A stretch of 64,000 bases of DNA from Viridothelium virens (Eukaryota; Ascomycota; Dothideomycetes; Trypetheliales; Trypetheliaceae): the NCBI GenBank assembly GCA_010094025.1, contig ML991792.1, positions 248,001 to 312,000 on the forward strand, in the 5' to 3' direction. The notes beneath the pieces are model-generated. The model was given only the letters and a program-made list of their open reading frames with translations, searched no databases and had not been told where the DNA came from. Each line of letters starts with the position of its first letter. Position 1 is the stretch's first letter. The position numbers and the translations under genes are program-made. This document shows, in pieces, positions 11,894 through 21,870 of this stretch.

Positions 11894-13369
11894 GGTACAG
11901 TCTGAAGACTTGATAATTCCTGGGAGCACTACTTTTCCAGCATACTATCATACTACTAGCTCCAATCTTCGTCTACTTAGAAACTTAGGCTTTCGAATTT
12001 TAATATCAGGGGCTGCAATAGGAAATGTCGGCGGGGCATATCAGGCTTAATATCGTTGGAGCCTCCCTGATTAAAGAAAGCTAGAAAGGGTATTTGAGGG
12101 ACATCCTATGGGTTCTTCCTCAGTATCATAATGAACTCGTCTTCTTGTATGTACCGAAGAATGTATTGAGCAATCCTCCGCCCTAATTCCATTAGAGTAT
12201 AGGAGGTTAGAAGGTTAGCCGCCTAAAGTATTGTAGCACCGACACTTCTTCTTGCACCCCCGGCTCAAGGTCAATTTGTAGAATTATTAAGTAAGTTCTT
12301 AATATTTTTTCCTTAACATTAGAATAGTATGAATATTGCTAGTAATCGCAGGCATTACCATAACCGCTACCTTCTACAGTCCAGATTTAGCATACAGAGA
12401 TAATTAAGCGATAAATCTTTGTAAGTATCCATCGTTGTCCAACTTGACTCCCCAGGGCTCCTCGAGATGACCCGCGAGTCGAGGGTGGGATCTCCTGTTA
12501 GATCGCCAAGAACAACATATAACCTAATTGCTAGAACCGACTGCTCTGTCTAGCTGCATGTGGGTTGTTAGGGTTCGGTACGTGCACTATCTAGTGCAAT
12601 TGTATAAAATTGCATAAAATATTCAGCTGGATCTGGTTGGACACGGCGCTCGATGACCGCCGAACTGCACCAGCCATCACCTTGTAAATATCACTGCCCG
12701 TTGACAGCACATTCGAGTATTGTTCAGTGTCTTGACAGAGGGACCAAGCGGCTCGAGGTGAGAGATAACACTCTATCATGGCTCCAGTAAGTAGCGATTC
12801 CCTGTTCCTCTCAAGCGTCTATACGCGTAAATTGCCCCAACACCAGCATTACCCCATATCTGGTTCTCATATCCAAGATCGGGAAACATCTGAATTTCGT
12901 TGCGTGATAAGATCTTGACCCTCTTTTTCTCGATATCTTATCGCAATTTGTCTGGCACAGTCCTTTTGCTTCGTCCGTGTTGTGTTGTGCATTGTCGAGT
13001 GGGCTGTCAAGAAAGATGCAAAATCGAAAAATGGCACGAGATATGGCAAGTCTCAACCTTGTGTTTGAAGTACCTGAGATATCTTGTGCTGCGGAGAGGC
13101 AGCGTCTGTTGAGGTGACTTCTCACAGCCATGGCACCTCAAATGAGAGGTGATTGCGGTTGTGAGGAGCTCGCGCACTTTCGACCTGCTTCCCAAGTACA
13201 ACGCGTTTAGTTTGCGTTCAGTATTCTGTAGATCTCTCGTCCCCGTGTTTTCTACAGCTTATGTCACTTCACACTATCGAGCGCATCTCTTTTCTCGTTA
13301 AGTTTACCTCCTCACTTTCCTCCAATCTGCGCACCACAACTTACTTTCTGTTGCACGTACCAAAAAGCC
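11894..13369. other. Gene-free region with an AT-rich core
   Basis: 1476 bp between the NLR-type gene and the acidic-protein gene. About 11,980-12,420 is visibly AT-rich with many stops in every frame, which could be an old decayed repeat, but no terminal repeat or family match can be shown. An inverted 6-bp pair (GCACTA/TAGTGC) lies at 12,586-12,599. An ATG with a nearby donor-like GTAAGT at 12,778 leads to no convincing second exon. The last few hundred bases are presumed promoter for the next gene. Confidence 0.4.
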
Positions 13370-14800
13370 ATGGCAGCAAACGATGATGTCTCCTCTATTT
13401 CAACTTTGACAGAATTCACTACGGGATCTGAAGCCGAGCCAGATCTACAGCTAACCCCCACTCCTCGACAGTTCCGCCACCAGGGCCGAACGAATAGGTC
13501 AGGTCGCACGCAAATCGACCATGATGTCTTCGAAGGCCTTCCTATCCGTCAGTGGCGCACCACCGAAGGCCACATCGGGCCACCGCCCACAGCCGAGCCC
13601 ATTATCAACAAACACGCGTGGCCCGAGCTGCCAATGCCGCGCGACTCGCACTTACTCAGTCCGATGAGTCAGCAACTCCTCCGCGCTGCTCGTGCACCCT
13701 GGCTCTTCAAATCCAACACCAACAAGGAAGACGAAGGCAAAGAGAACGACGATGAGGATGAAGAAGCTAAAGAATCGGCACGTGGGTTCGTAGCGAAGAA
13801 GTGGACTCAGCTTCCGCGTCACATGGAAGAGCCCGAACGTGAATTTCTGGCCAAGAGGAGGAAAGAATTACCATCTCAGTACAGTACTGAAGCTACGCAT
13901 ACCGTTATTCAGACTGGCCCGACGCGCAAAACGAAGGTTCGCAAAACTGATGCCGAGGGTAATGTGACTATTTGGGAGGTTCTGGTTGCCGAAGGCCAGA
14001 CTGTTGAAGGTGAAATTGTTGGGGAAGAAGGCACTGTAGAAGAGTCTGCTGCTCCAGCCGCGGCCGCGCCGGGTACTGTTGTTGAGGGAGTTGGAGTCGT
14101 GAACGCAGATGGTGTAGTTGTCGCGAGTGACTTAGTTCAGCCCACGCCGCCCCGCAGGCGACCACCACCACCGAGGAGAAAACCTAAGAAGGGTCCTGGA
14201 CGTGGAAAGAAGAAGGTTCAATTCACTGGCGCTGAAGGCGCAGCACCTGGCACTAATGGAGAAAGTGGTATTGTGACAACGACTGGGACTGGGGAGAACA
14301 TTGGCGCGCAACTGCAAGCTGCAGCTGGGGAAGGAGTTGCGACAGCGGATGCTGACACGGAGATGGCCGATGCTCAAGAAGGCGACGAGGAGGATGAGGA
14401 GGGTGAGGAGGGCGAAGAAGGTGAAGAAGGGGATGATGATGAAGATCGTGAGGAAGGGGAACTATCACCAACACCACTGGATGTGACTGCGAGTCCCGTC
14501 AAGAGTGCCCCAGCCGAAGCGCAGCAGCCTACTGAAGCAGCGCCTCCATTGCCCGAACCGGCTCAACCTGTCACAGAAGAACGACAAGAGGAGCCTCGCC
14601 GTGACGCGTCGAGCTCTCCAGACCTACCGTTGGCGACGACTTCTCACAGCCGCTCTGGCTCTAAAACCGACATTAAGCCACAGGCGGATGAAATTCCTCC
14701 GCCAGAGGATGAAGCTAAGGAAGAGACTCAGGAAGTGAGTGCTCCAGCCGCAGAAATCGATCTGTTTGGCAGTCTGGAAAAGCACTTGGAGAAATCCTGA
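13370..14800 (+). CDS. Acidic low-complexity protein of unknown function
   Basis: A single exon encodes 476 aa. The N-terminal third (1 to about 190) is more ordered, with PTPRQFRHQGRTNRSGRTQ, a Trp/Pro-rich stretch (NKHAWPELPMPRD) and REFLAKRRKELPSQY, and could carry a conserved fungal domain that I cannot name. The middle has a basic Pro/Arg/Lys patch (PPRRRPPPPRRKPKKGPGRGKK), likely a nuclear localisation or nucleic-acid contact. The remainder is dominated by Glu/Asp runs and Pro/Ala/Glu-rich sequence predicted to be disordered. A nuclear role is inferred from composition only. Confidence 0.75.
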   Translation: MAANDDVSSISTLTEFTTGSEAEPDLQLTPTPRQFRHQGRTNRSGRTQIDHDVFEGLPIRQWRTTEGHIGPPPTAEPIINKHAWPELPMPRDSHLLSPMSQQLLRAARAPWLFKSNTNKEDEGKENDDEDEEAKESARGFVAKKWTQLPRHMEEPEREFLAKRRKELPSQYSTEATHTVIQTGPTRKTKVRKTDAEGNVTIWEVLVAEGQTVEGEIVGEEGTVEESAAPAAAAPGTVVEGVGVVNADGVVVASDLVQPTPPRRRPPPPRRKPKKGPGRGKKKVQFTGAEGAAPGTNGESGIVTTTGTGENIGAQLQAAAGEGVATADADTEMADAQEGDEEDEEGEEGEEGEEGDDDEDREEGELSPTPLDVTASPVKSAPAEAQQPTEAAPPLPEPAQPVTEERQEEPRRDASSSPDLPLATTSHSRSGSKTDIKPQADEIPPPEDEAKEETQEVSAPAAEIDLFGSLEKHLEKS

Positions 14801-15219
14801 ACAACCAGTTGCCATAGAGGACTTCATTTCTATTCAGCCTTGATTAAGGCTAAACGTTGAATGGGTCTAGGGAGTTGAGAAATACCAATGCTAGGAAGAA
14901 GCACTTTGAAGAGATAACCAGATTTGTACTATCAGCAGTCACCGTAGTTCTGCAATTTACAGCAACAACAATGCCGTCTTTTGTCAGACAATGAAGTGAC
15001 GCCAATTTTCGGCATCAGGGTATTGTACTTATTTGCAGGATGGAGAGCGTTCCAACAACTCCCACGATTCTATATTACTGTACAATGCGGACATCCCCAA
15101 CTTGCGGACCGTCCCCTATTCCTGTGATGCCTTCACATCAATCCCACCTGCAAATATGTGGTCAGCGCACAATCTACTGTGAGCAACAGTCGAGGGTTTT
15201 AAAGACTCCTCCGCGCAAC
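14801..15219. other. Intergenic region between convergent genes
   Basis: 419 bp between the acidic-protein stop and the ISD11 stop. The ISD11 stop overlaps a donor-like GTAAGT, so a 3' UTR intron or a small alternative last exon (acceptor near 15,148) is conceivable. Nothing else was recognised. Confidence 0.4.
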
Positions 15220-15877
15220 TTACCCTTGGTCCTTTTGCCGTACTATATCCCCCTGACTCCCACTCTGCATTCCCGTCTTACCGCCCTCCACCACCAACTT
15301 ATCAAGTTGGAAGAACTGGCTCACGACGGTTTGTCTCTGTGCTCGCGACCTCACAATCAGCATTCAATTCCCCTTTGATAATGACTGTGCCAATATCCAT
15401 TGCCATCCCAACGCTCCATCTTCCCCGCCATACTTTCCCACACTCTTAACCCCATAATCCAGGACTTTCGAGGGAGAGAAATTGGCCACATACCCGCATC
15501 ATCTGGAGCTCCTGCAACCCCCGCTGCATCAGCTCCTGCACGCGCCGCTCCTCCGTCTCCGTCCGGTGCTCCCGGAAGGCGTCGCGCGTCCGCCGGCGAG
15601 CATACTCGCGGAAGTTGTAGGCGGCGAACTGGCGGGATTGGCGGAGGAGAGAGCGGTACTGCAGGACACAGAGATTAGCGGATGGAACCGGATAATGCGC
15701 TTGTAGATCTGCGAAGAGGATGATGGAACACAGTGGGATGGGGGTTGTGTGGTAAGTGTGGAGCTATCTTGATTCTTTCTGACTCGAACGTATAGAGACG
15801 CATCAGGTTGATAGAGAAGAGCCTACCAGCGATCGCACTTCGTATGCAGTTGGATTTTGGAACGCGGTAAGGGACAT
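15220..15877 (-). CDS. ISD11: ISD11 / LYRM4, iron-sulfur cluster biogenesis accessory factor
   Basis: Small mitochondrial LYR-motif protein that binds and stabilises the cysteine desulfurase NFS1 together with acyl carrier protein. Three exons in transcript order: 15827-15877 (51 nt), 15494-15658 (165 nt), 15220-15336 (117 nt), giving 110 aa. The LYR signature is made across the first splice junction (RSL | YRSLLR). Family features: [18 protein letters not shown], then [17 protein letters not shown], then [17 protein letters not shown]. Donors and acceptors are canonical and in phase. The gene is easily missed because its exons are short and sit in GC-rich sequence. An alternative 3' end by use of the GTAAGT at the stop is possible. 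Confidence 0.92.
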
Positions 15878-16278
15878 CTGAAGTATGCAAAGGATATGAA
15901 GGAGGCGTCGAAGTAAGGTGGACTGGATATGGCAACAGCTGAGGTTGTTCTTGGCTTAATTTTCTGAACAGGTCCCCAGGATGGAATTGCGTCACGGAGG
16001 AGCGTCCCGCGAAGCCCGACATCGCTCTCTCGGCTTTATCAACAGAACATCGGCCGAATCACAAAAAGAGAATTGAGATCGAGGCTGATGGTTGAATTCG
16101 GACAGTCAGATTTGACATATTATCACAGTACAATCCAAGTGCTCCTAACTATACATAGCGACTGTCTCTATTACGCCGCGAGCCGTAGTTATCCACTACT
16201 CCGTACGCAACAATGCATCCTCCCGTCGCCTTCCAAACGCCGCCCAATGCTTGAAGACTGTCATTTTCGACAATGCTC
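15878..16278. other. Intergenic region upstream of ISD11
   Basis: 401 bp between the SF3A1 stop and the ISD11 start, both minus-strand genes. It holds one exact TACTCCGTA at 16,197-16,205. No gene was recognised. Confidence 0.4.
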
Positions 16279-17910
16279 TCACTGCCCGTATTTTTCCCTG
16301 ATCCGACGCACCTGCTCTTCCACATTGACGTTCTGCATCTGTTGCAACTTAGCTGCGTCCTTGGACTCTGGTGCTCCATCATAGTTCAATGCCGCCTTCT
16401 TCCGTCTCGCTTGCTCCTCCTCACTGATCGGTTGGCCAGTCACGCCATCGAAGACATCGCTGCGTTGAGAAGCCAGGCGCTTGAGATTGTTGGCGACATC
16501 GGCGGTTGATAAATTAGTGGTTGCGTTGCGAGCCTCCGCCTTGGCGCGTTGCTCTTTCCAGCGATCGTCGAGGAGTTCGACTAATTGAAAGCAGACAGTC
16601 AGTATATGCTGACGGACCCAATAACAGGTACAATAGCGATTCGAGGGTCGGAAAGACTTACTTCTAATGTGCTCTTCCATCTCATCCACGGGTATGAGAA
16701 GATTGCAATTGGGACAGGTCGCCATCTGCTGGTTTTTGCGTTTGGCTTGCGCTCGGGGAACATAGTCATTCCTGATTCGCATGGGGCCAGGTCCGGCTTT
16801 GGCAGCAGCCTGGGCCTGTTGAGCGCGTTCTCGAGCTTCGGCACGTTCTCTGATCGCCTCTTCATCTTCGTCTGGCACCGGTGGTCGTGCGCCATAGCCC
16901 ATTACTTGAGGCGGCGTGGGTTGAGGTGATGGCACATATGGGTGAGGTGTTTGAACCGGGGGAGCTGGAATCGCGTAGGCAGGGTCTTCATCCGTGGGAA
17001 TAGCTTCTTCGATGCGCATGTTATGCGGCTGTAGCGACATCATAGCTCGTTGCTCAAGTGAGGCAGATTGGAGATCCGAAAGTGATGTGGGCGCAGGTAG
17101 TTCGGCTTGTTCGTCTGCTTCGTTGAACAGAACTGTTTCCACCAGCACAAAGTCTCCCCAATCAATCTGGTGGTACTCAAGCTGCTCCTTTTTGAAATCT
17201 TCCTCCTTTTTCTGCTTCTGCTGTTCCTGATATTTCGCCCATTCCGCACGTTGCTTGGCACGCTCCAACACGCGAAAGCGGTCTTTGATATCCTTTTCCA
17301 GCTCCATTATGCGCTGCTTCTCTGGCTTTCCGCCATCAATGATGCCGCCATTGAGTAGGTCAGAGTACTGCTCGATTAGGCGCTGGAAATATGTGTGCAG
17401 AGTGTGTTGTGGTCTCAAAAAGTCAAACTGGAAATTAGCAGACTCTCGTCGCGAGAGGTCTGTCATCCAAGATCTTCCATGTTTGGCCACATACAATGCC
17501 GTCAACCTAACGATATCAAGATCCTGTGCGCTAATGTTGGGCATCCGAGCAGAGAAATGGAATGAAGGAGGTTCGGGCGGGCCTTTGGGCTTTTCCGGCG
17601 CTGCAGCTGGCTGTTCTCCCTCTCTTCCAGCAGAGACGGCTGTACCTCTTCCTTCCTTAATCTCTTTTATACGCCAGGCGTAGAAACCATTGTAGGCATC
17701 ATTTGGAGTAAGGAAGGAAAATTTTGGGTTGCCGGTATTATTTTGTCGTACTCGATCTTCGAAGGCAGGCCCATTACGCGCAACGAAACCCGCAGTCTTC
17801 TCGATGATTCCACGTATTTCCCTCGGTGGCAGTACAACGCCTGGAGGAGGCTTGCTGATCGCCTCGATGGAGGCATTTGCAGCACTCTCGGGTCCTGCTC
17901 CCTGAGCCAT
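16279..17910 (-). CDS. PRP21: Splicing factor 3A subunit 1 (SF3A1 / Prp21)
   Basis: U2 snRNP component needed for prespliceosome assembly. Exons in transcript order: 16662-17910 and 16279-16580, giving 516 aa. Two SURP domains are visible: about residues 32-85 (IIEKTAGFVARNGPAFE ... FSFL ... YNGFY) and about 131-182 (LTALYVAKHGRSW ... FDFLRP ... YFQRLI). A Pro-rich middle and a zinc-finger-like CPNCNLLIPVDEMEEHIR follow; the protein ends in EEQVRRIREKYGQ. The C-terminal ubiquitin-like domain of animal SF3A1 is absent, as usual in fungi. The intron (16581-16661) is 81 bp without an in-frame stop, so the frame also reads through it; splicing is preferred because it gives HIRIELLDDRWKEQ as in the family. 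Confidence 0.93.
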   Translation of the reverse strand: MAQGAGPESAANASIEAISKPPPGVVLPPREIRGIIEKTAGFVARNGPAFEDRVRQNNTGNPKFSFLTPNDAYNGFYAWRIKEIKEGRGTAVSAGREGEQPAAAPEKPKGPPEPPSFHFSARMPNISAQDLDIVRLTALYVAKHGRSWMTDLSRRESANFQFDFLRPQHTLHTYFQRLIEQYSDLLNGGIIDGGKPEKQRIMELEKDIKDRFRVLERAKQRAEWAKYQEQQKQKKEEDFKKEQLEYHQIDWGDFVLVETVLFNEADEQAELPAPTSLSDLQSASLEQRAMMSLQPHNMRIEEAIPTDEDPAYAIPAPPVQTPHPYVPSPQPTPPQVMGYGARPPVPDEDEEAIRERAEARERAQQAQAAAKAGPGPMRIRNDYVPRAQAKRKNQQMATCPNCNLLIPVDEMEEHIRSKSFRPSNRYCTCYWVRQHILTVCFQLVELLDDRWKEQRAKAEARNATTNLSTADVANNLKRLASQRSDVFDGVTGQPISEEEQARRKKAALNYDGAPESKDAAKLQQMQNVNVEEQVRRIREKYGQ

Positions 17911-18367
17911 GCTAGTGTCTTTGGTGAGTAACAGCCGAATGAAATCGCAGTCGACAAACTTGTCTACCTTAGAAGTGGAACTTCAAAGCGCGACCCGGGG
18001 TAGGCAGGGTGGGTTTCAATGGTTAAGGATGTGAGCACGGTCACAGAATTGTAGGAGTGTTTTCCTGTATATTGCCGACTCTCACCGCCCGTCTGGCCAG
18101 GAGTTTTTTGGGCAACATTCAGCTCGAGGGCGCATGCGTGTTCTAGTATTCCCTAGCCTTGACCGACCTCCTTTCTACACACCTTTCTTGACGTTCATTC
18201 CGTGCTCACCTTGTGCAAGGTGGCACTTTCTTTGAAATTGCAATTTCGGTGTCCAGGTGAAGCTTGAGATCGAAAACCAAACAGGGTCTAACGGAAGCAA
18301 CTGTACCCTAACCACACCCATGTTCAACAATTAGCAGGAGTTCATTGCTGGTTGAGGATCTTTCAAA
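17911..18367. promoter_or_regulatory. Divergent intergenic region, SF3A1 / PMT1
   Basis: 457 bp between divergent start codons, presumed bidirectional promoter. No specific site was identified. Confidence 0.45.
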
Positions 18368-21300
18368 ATGGCGGAAAAGAGCAGAACCGGCTATCAATCT
18401 ACGCAGAAATCAGTAAAAGCGAACAGCCATCAACAGGAAGCCTCAAAAAGCTCCGTTGGGGACTATACCTCGGACGGTGTCAAGGATAATGACATCTTCT
18501 CCCTTCCCTCCGTCGATTGGCAATGGCTTGGTGGACTAACAGTACTTGGAGCCGCTGTACGGCTCTTCAAAATATACCAGCCAAGCAGCGTTGTTTTCGA
18601 CGAAGTCCAGTAAGCGCGCTCGTCCCCTCATCGATCCATCTTGTCTAATCTCTTGTAATTACTCAGCTTCGGTGGTTTTGCATCGAAATATATCAAGGGC
18701 CGCTTCTTCATGGATGTCCACCCTCCGTTGGCTAAACTTCTTATAACATTGGCAGGTTGGCTGGGAGGATTCGATGGAGATTTTGACTTCAAGGACATTG
18801 GAAAGGACTACCTTGAGCCAAAGGTCCCATACGTCTCTATGCGTCTTCTTCCTGCAATCTGCGGCGTTCTCACAATTCCAATGATGTTTCTCACTCTCAA
18901 AGCCGCTGGAACTCGTACAACTACAGCAGCTTTGGGGTCAGGCCTGCTAATCTTTGGTAGAGTAATGTTCCGGCAAGATGTTGATTTTGGCTAACTGTGT
19001 GTTAGAAAATGGATTCCTGACCCAGTCACGCCTCATTCTCCTTGATTCTCCACTGGTGGTCTTCACGGCTTTCACAGCCCTTGCCTGGACATCCTTTACA
19101 AACCAGCACGAGCAAGGTCCCAAGAAGGCTTTCGAGCCTGAATGGTGGTTCTGGCTAGTCATGACTGGCCTGGGTCTAGGTGCGACTGTCAGTGTAAAAT
19201 GGGTCGGTCTCTTCACAATTGCATGGGTTGGAAGCTTGACGATCTTGCAATTATGGGTCTTGCTTGGAGCTACAAGGACTGTCACACCTCGAGTTTGGTT
19301 CAAGCACCTATTCGCCCGAATCTTCTGCTTGATTGTCATTCCGATTACATTCTACATGGCTATGTTCGCAATTCACTTTGTCTGCCTTGTCAACCCTGGC
19401 GACGGAGACGGCTTCATGTCCTCTGAGTTCCAGGCGACCCTCAACTCCAAAGGCATGCAGGATGTCCCGGTGGATGTCGCGCTCGGGAGTCGTGTTACTA
19501 TTCGTCACCATAACACTCAGGGTGGCTATCTACACTCTCACAGCCATATGTATCCAACTGGTAGCAAGCAACAGCAAATTACGCTCTATCCTCACAAGGA
19601 TGAGAACAATTTCTGGTTACTTGAAAATCAAACTCAGCCTGAGGGACTTGATGGACCAATTACGGGACCAAGAGCTTGGGATGAGTCAGACCCTACCTGG
19701 ATCAAGGATGGCGACCTCATTCGGCTCTACCACGTTACTACGGATCGCCGACTTCACTCTCACGATCAGCGCCCCCCTGTCACGGAGGCAGATTGGCAAA
19801 ATGAGGTTTCTGCTTACGGTTATGAGGGCTTTGAAGGAGACGCCAACGATCTTTTCCGTGTTGAAATCATCAAGAAAATGTCTGACGGAGAAGAAGCGAA
19901 ACAGCGTCTCCGCACGATCCAGACCAAGTTCAAACTCGTTCATATTATGACGGGTTGTTCGCTATTCTCTCACAAAGTCAAACTTCCAGACTGGGGTTTC
20001 GAACAACAAGAGGTCACCTGTGCTCGCCAAGGCACCCTTCCCAACAGCATCTGGTACGTGGAGCAACATCAACATCCTAAGCTTGGAGAAAATGCGGAGA
20101 AGGTCAATTATAGGAACCCAGGCTTCTTTGGCAAGTTCTGGGAACTCCAAAAGGTTATGTGGAAGACCAATGCTGGACTCGTCGAGTCTCACGCCTGGGA
20201 TTCTCGTCCACCATCATGGCCTGTACTTCGTCGTGGTATCAACTTCTGGGGCAAGGACAACCGCCAAATCTACCTCGTCGGTAACCCATTGATCTGGTGG
20301 ACTTCTACCGCAGCCGTCGCTTTCTACCTTGTCTTCAAGGCGTTGGCAGTGCTTAGATGGCAACGGAGCTGCGGGGATTATTCAATCGTTGATTTCAAGC
20401 GATTTGACTACGAGATCGGCATGAGCGTACTGGGATGGTTCTTCCATTACGCGCCGTTCTTCCTAATGGCTCGTCAGCTCTTCCTACACCATTACTTTCC
20501 TGCGCTCTACTTTGCTATTATTGTTCTGTGCCAGATCTACGACTTCATTACTGCGCGTCTGGACCTCGGTCTCAGAGACAAACCTGCCATTGGGCAAGCT
20601 GGCGCAGCTCTCTTCCTCGGCTTGAGCGTTATCGTGTTCACTCTATACGCACCTTTGGCATACGGCAATCCATGGACCCAAGATGCATGCAAGAGAGTCA
20701 AGCTCTTCGACACGTGGGACTGGGACTGCAACACGTTCCACAAGTCGGTCAGTAGCCCTTTCTCCCTCTCTTCTCTCCCCTCACCCCTCCTCTTACTAAC
20801 CCATTGCCCAGCTCGCCGAATACAACACCGTGCCACCCCGCTTCACCGCGCCCTCCTCCGACGCCCCCAAAATCGACATCCCCCAATCCGCAGAGGACAA
20901 CAAAGACGGCGCCGTAACCCCGCAACCGCCCGCCGACTCCCCCGCCGCCGGCGCCGCCAACTTCCTCTCGAAGGAGGAAAAAATCGAATACCGCGACGAA
21001 AAGGGCAACCTCCTCAACGACGCCCAAGTCGAAGCGCTCAAAGGCAAAGTCTCCTTCTCCACCAAATACGAAACCCGCACTCGCCTCGTCGACGCCCAGG
21101 GCAACGAGGTCGCCATGCAGGTGCAGGAGCAGCCGGCTCCGCAACAGCCAGAAGGGGCAGCAGGGGCAGCGGCTGGAGAAGCAAGCGCTGGTGTGGCGCC
21201 GCCGCATCCGGATGTCGAGGGCCGCAATCCGGAGACGGTGGGTCAGCCTGAGGGGAAGGCGAGTGAACGGCCGCCGACGGTGGAGGTGGTGGGTGATGTG

Positions 21301-21393
21301 GGGAAGGAGAGGAGTGTGGAGAGGGAGAAGGAGGGGAAGAGTCCGAGGCCGGCGAGTGAGGCGCAGGCGGCGACGAAGGGGCAGGCGAAGTAG
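18368..21393 (+). CDS. PMT1: Dolichyl-phosphate-mannose protein O-mannosyltransferase, PMT1 subfamily
   Basis: ER membrane enzyme that moves mannose from dolichyl phosphate to Ser/Thr of secretory proteins, usually as a PMT1-PMT2 heterodimer. Four exons, 18368-18609, 18667-18956, 19006-20747, 20812-21393, give 951 aa. The catalytic Asp-Glu pair lies at residues 78-79 (VVFDEVHFGGFASKY), with MDVHPPLAKLL after it. A block of three MIR motifs follows at about 328-520 (IRHHNTQGGYLHSH, YPTGSKQQQITLYPHKDENN), then C-terminal membrane segments (HHYFPALYFAI). PMT1 assignment rests on the MIR sequence and the long Ala/Pro/Glu-rich cytosolic tail (about 780-951). That tail turns from C-rich to G-rich coding sequence near 21,180. 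Confidence 0.93.
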
Positions 21394-21870
21394 AATTGTG
21401 GTAGGGATGGGCTGGACGGACTTGATGTTGAGAGGAGGGGATGGTTACGGAGGTTGAGTTGTGGTATTCCTTTGTTTTCTTTAATATGTAAAGTATGGCT
21501 AGGGAGTCAAGGATGTAGGATTTAGGGGGGCGTGGAAGCGATATGACGGGCTAGGCAGCAAAATAGCTTTTCATAATTTCCAGCTCTACGATAGCGTTAC
21601 TTTCGTGCCAACCCTCCATGTTATTCATACCAAGCATGTTCTATAGTCGCAGACCTTTATCATAATTCTTAGCTGATTGAGATATTCGATCATTTTACAA
21701 GGCTTACTGTTCTGTTGTACTTCTTTGGCGTTCTATCAGGTCTATTCGTCTACTCATTCACCAACTCTGCACTCGGGAACCTTGCGGCATGTGATGCCTC
21801 GCAAAAGATGGACACATATTCCTTACGTCCAATGCAACAATCATCAACCACGGAAGGGCTGACACAAAGT
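21394..21870. other. Intergenic region PMT1 / amine oxidase
   Basis: 477 bp. The frame of the amine oxidase stays open upstream to an ATG at 21,715 with a hydrophobic stretch (YFFGVLSGLFVYSF), so a membrane-anchored or signal-bearing longer form cannot be excluded. Otherwise nothing was recognised. Confidence 0.35.

Noticed and set aside
11980-12420. AT-rich segment as a possible mutated transposon remnant
   Set aside because: No terminal repeats, target duplication or coding remnant could be identified; composition alone is not enough.
12778-13131. ATGGCTCCA followed by GTAAGT at 12,778, resembling the short first exon of a ribosomal or histone gene
   Set aside because: No downstream exon in any frame continues into a known protein; the following 350 bp are full of stops.
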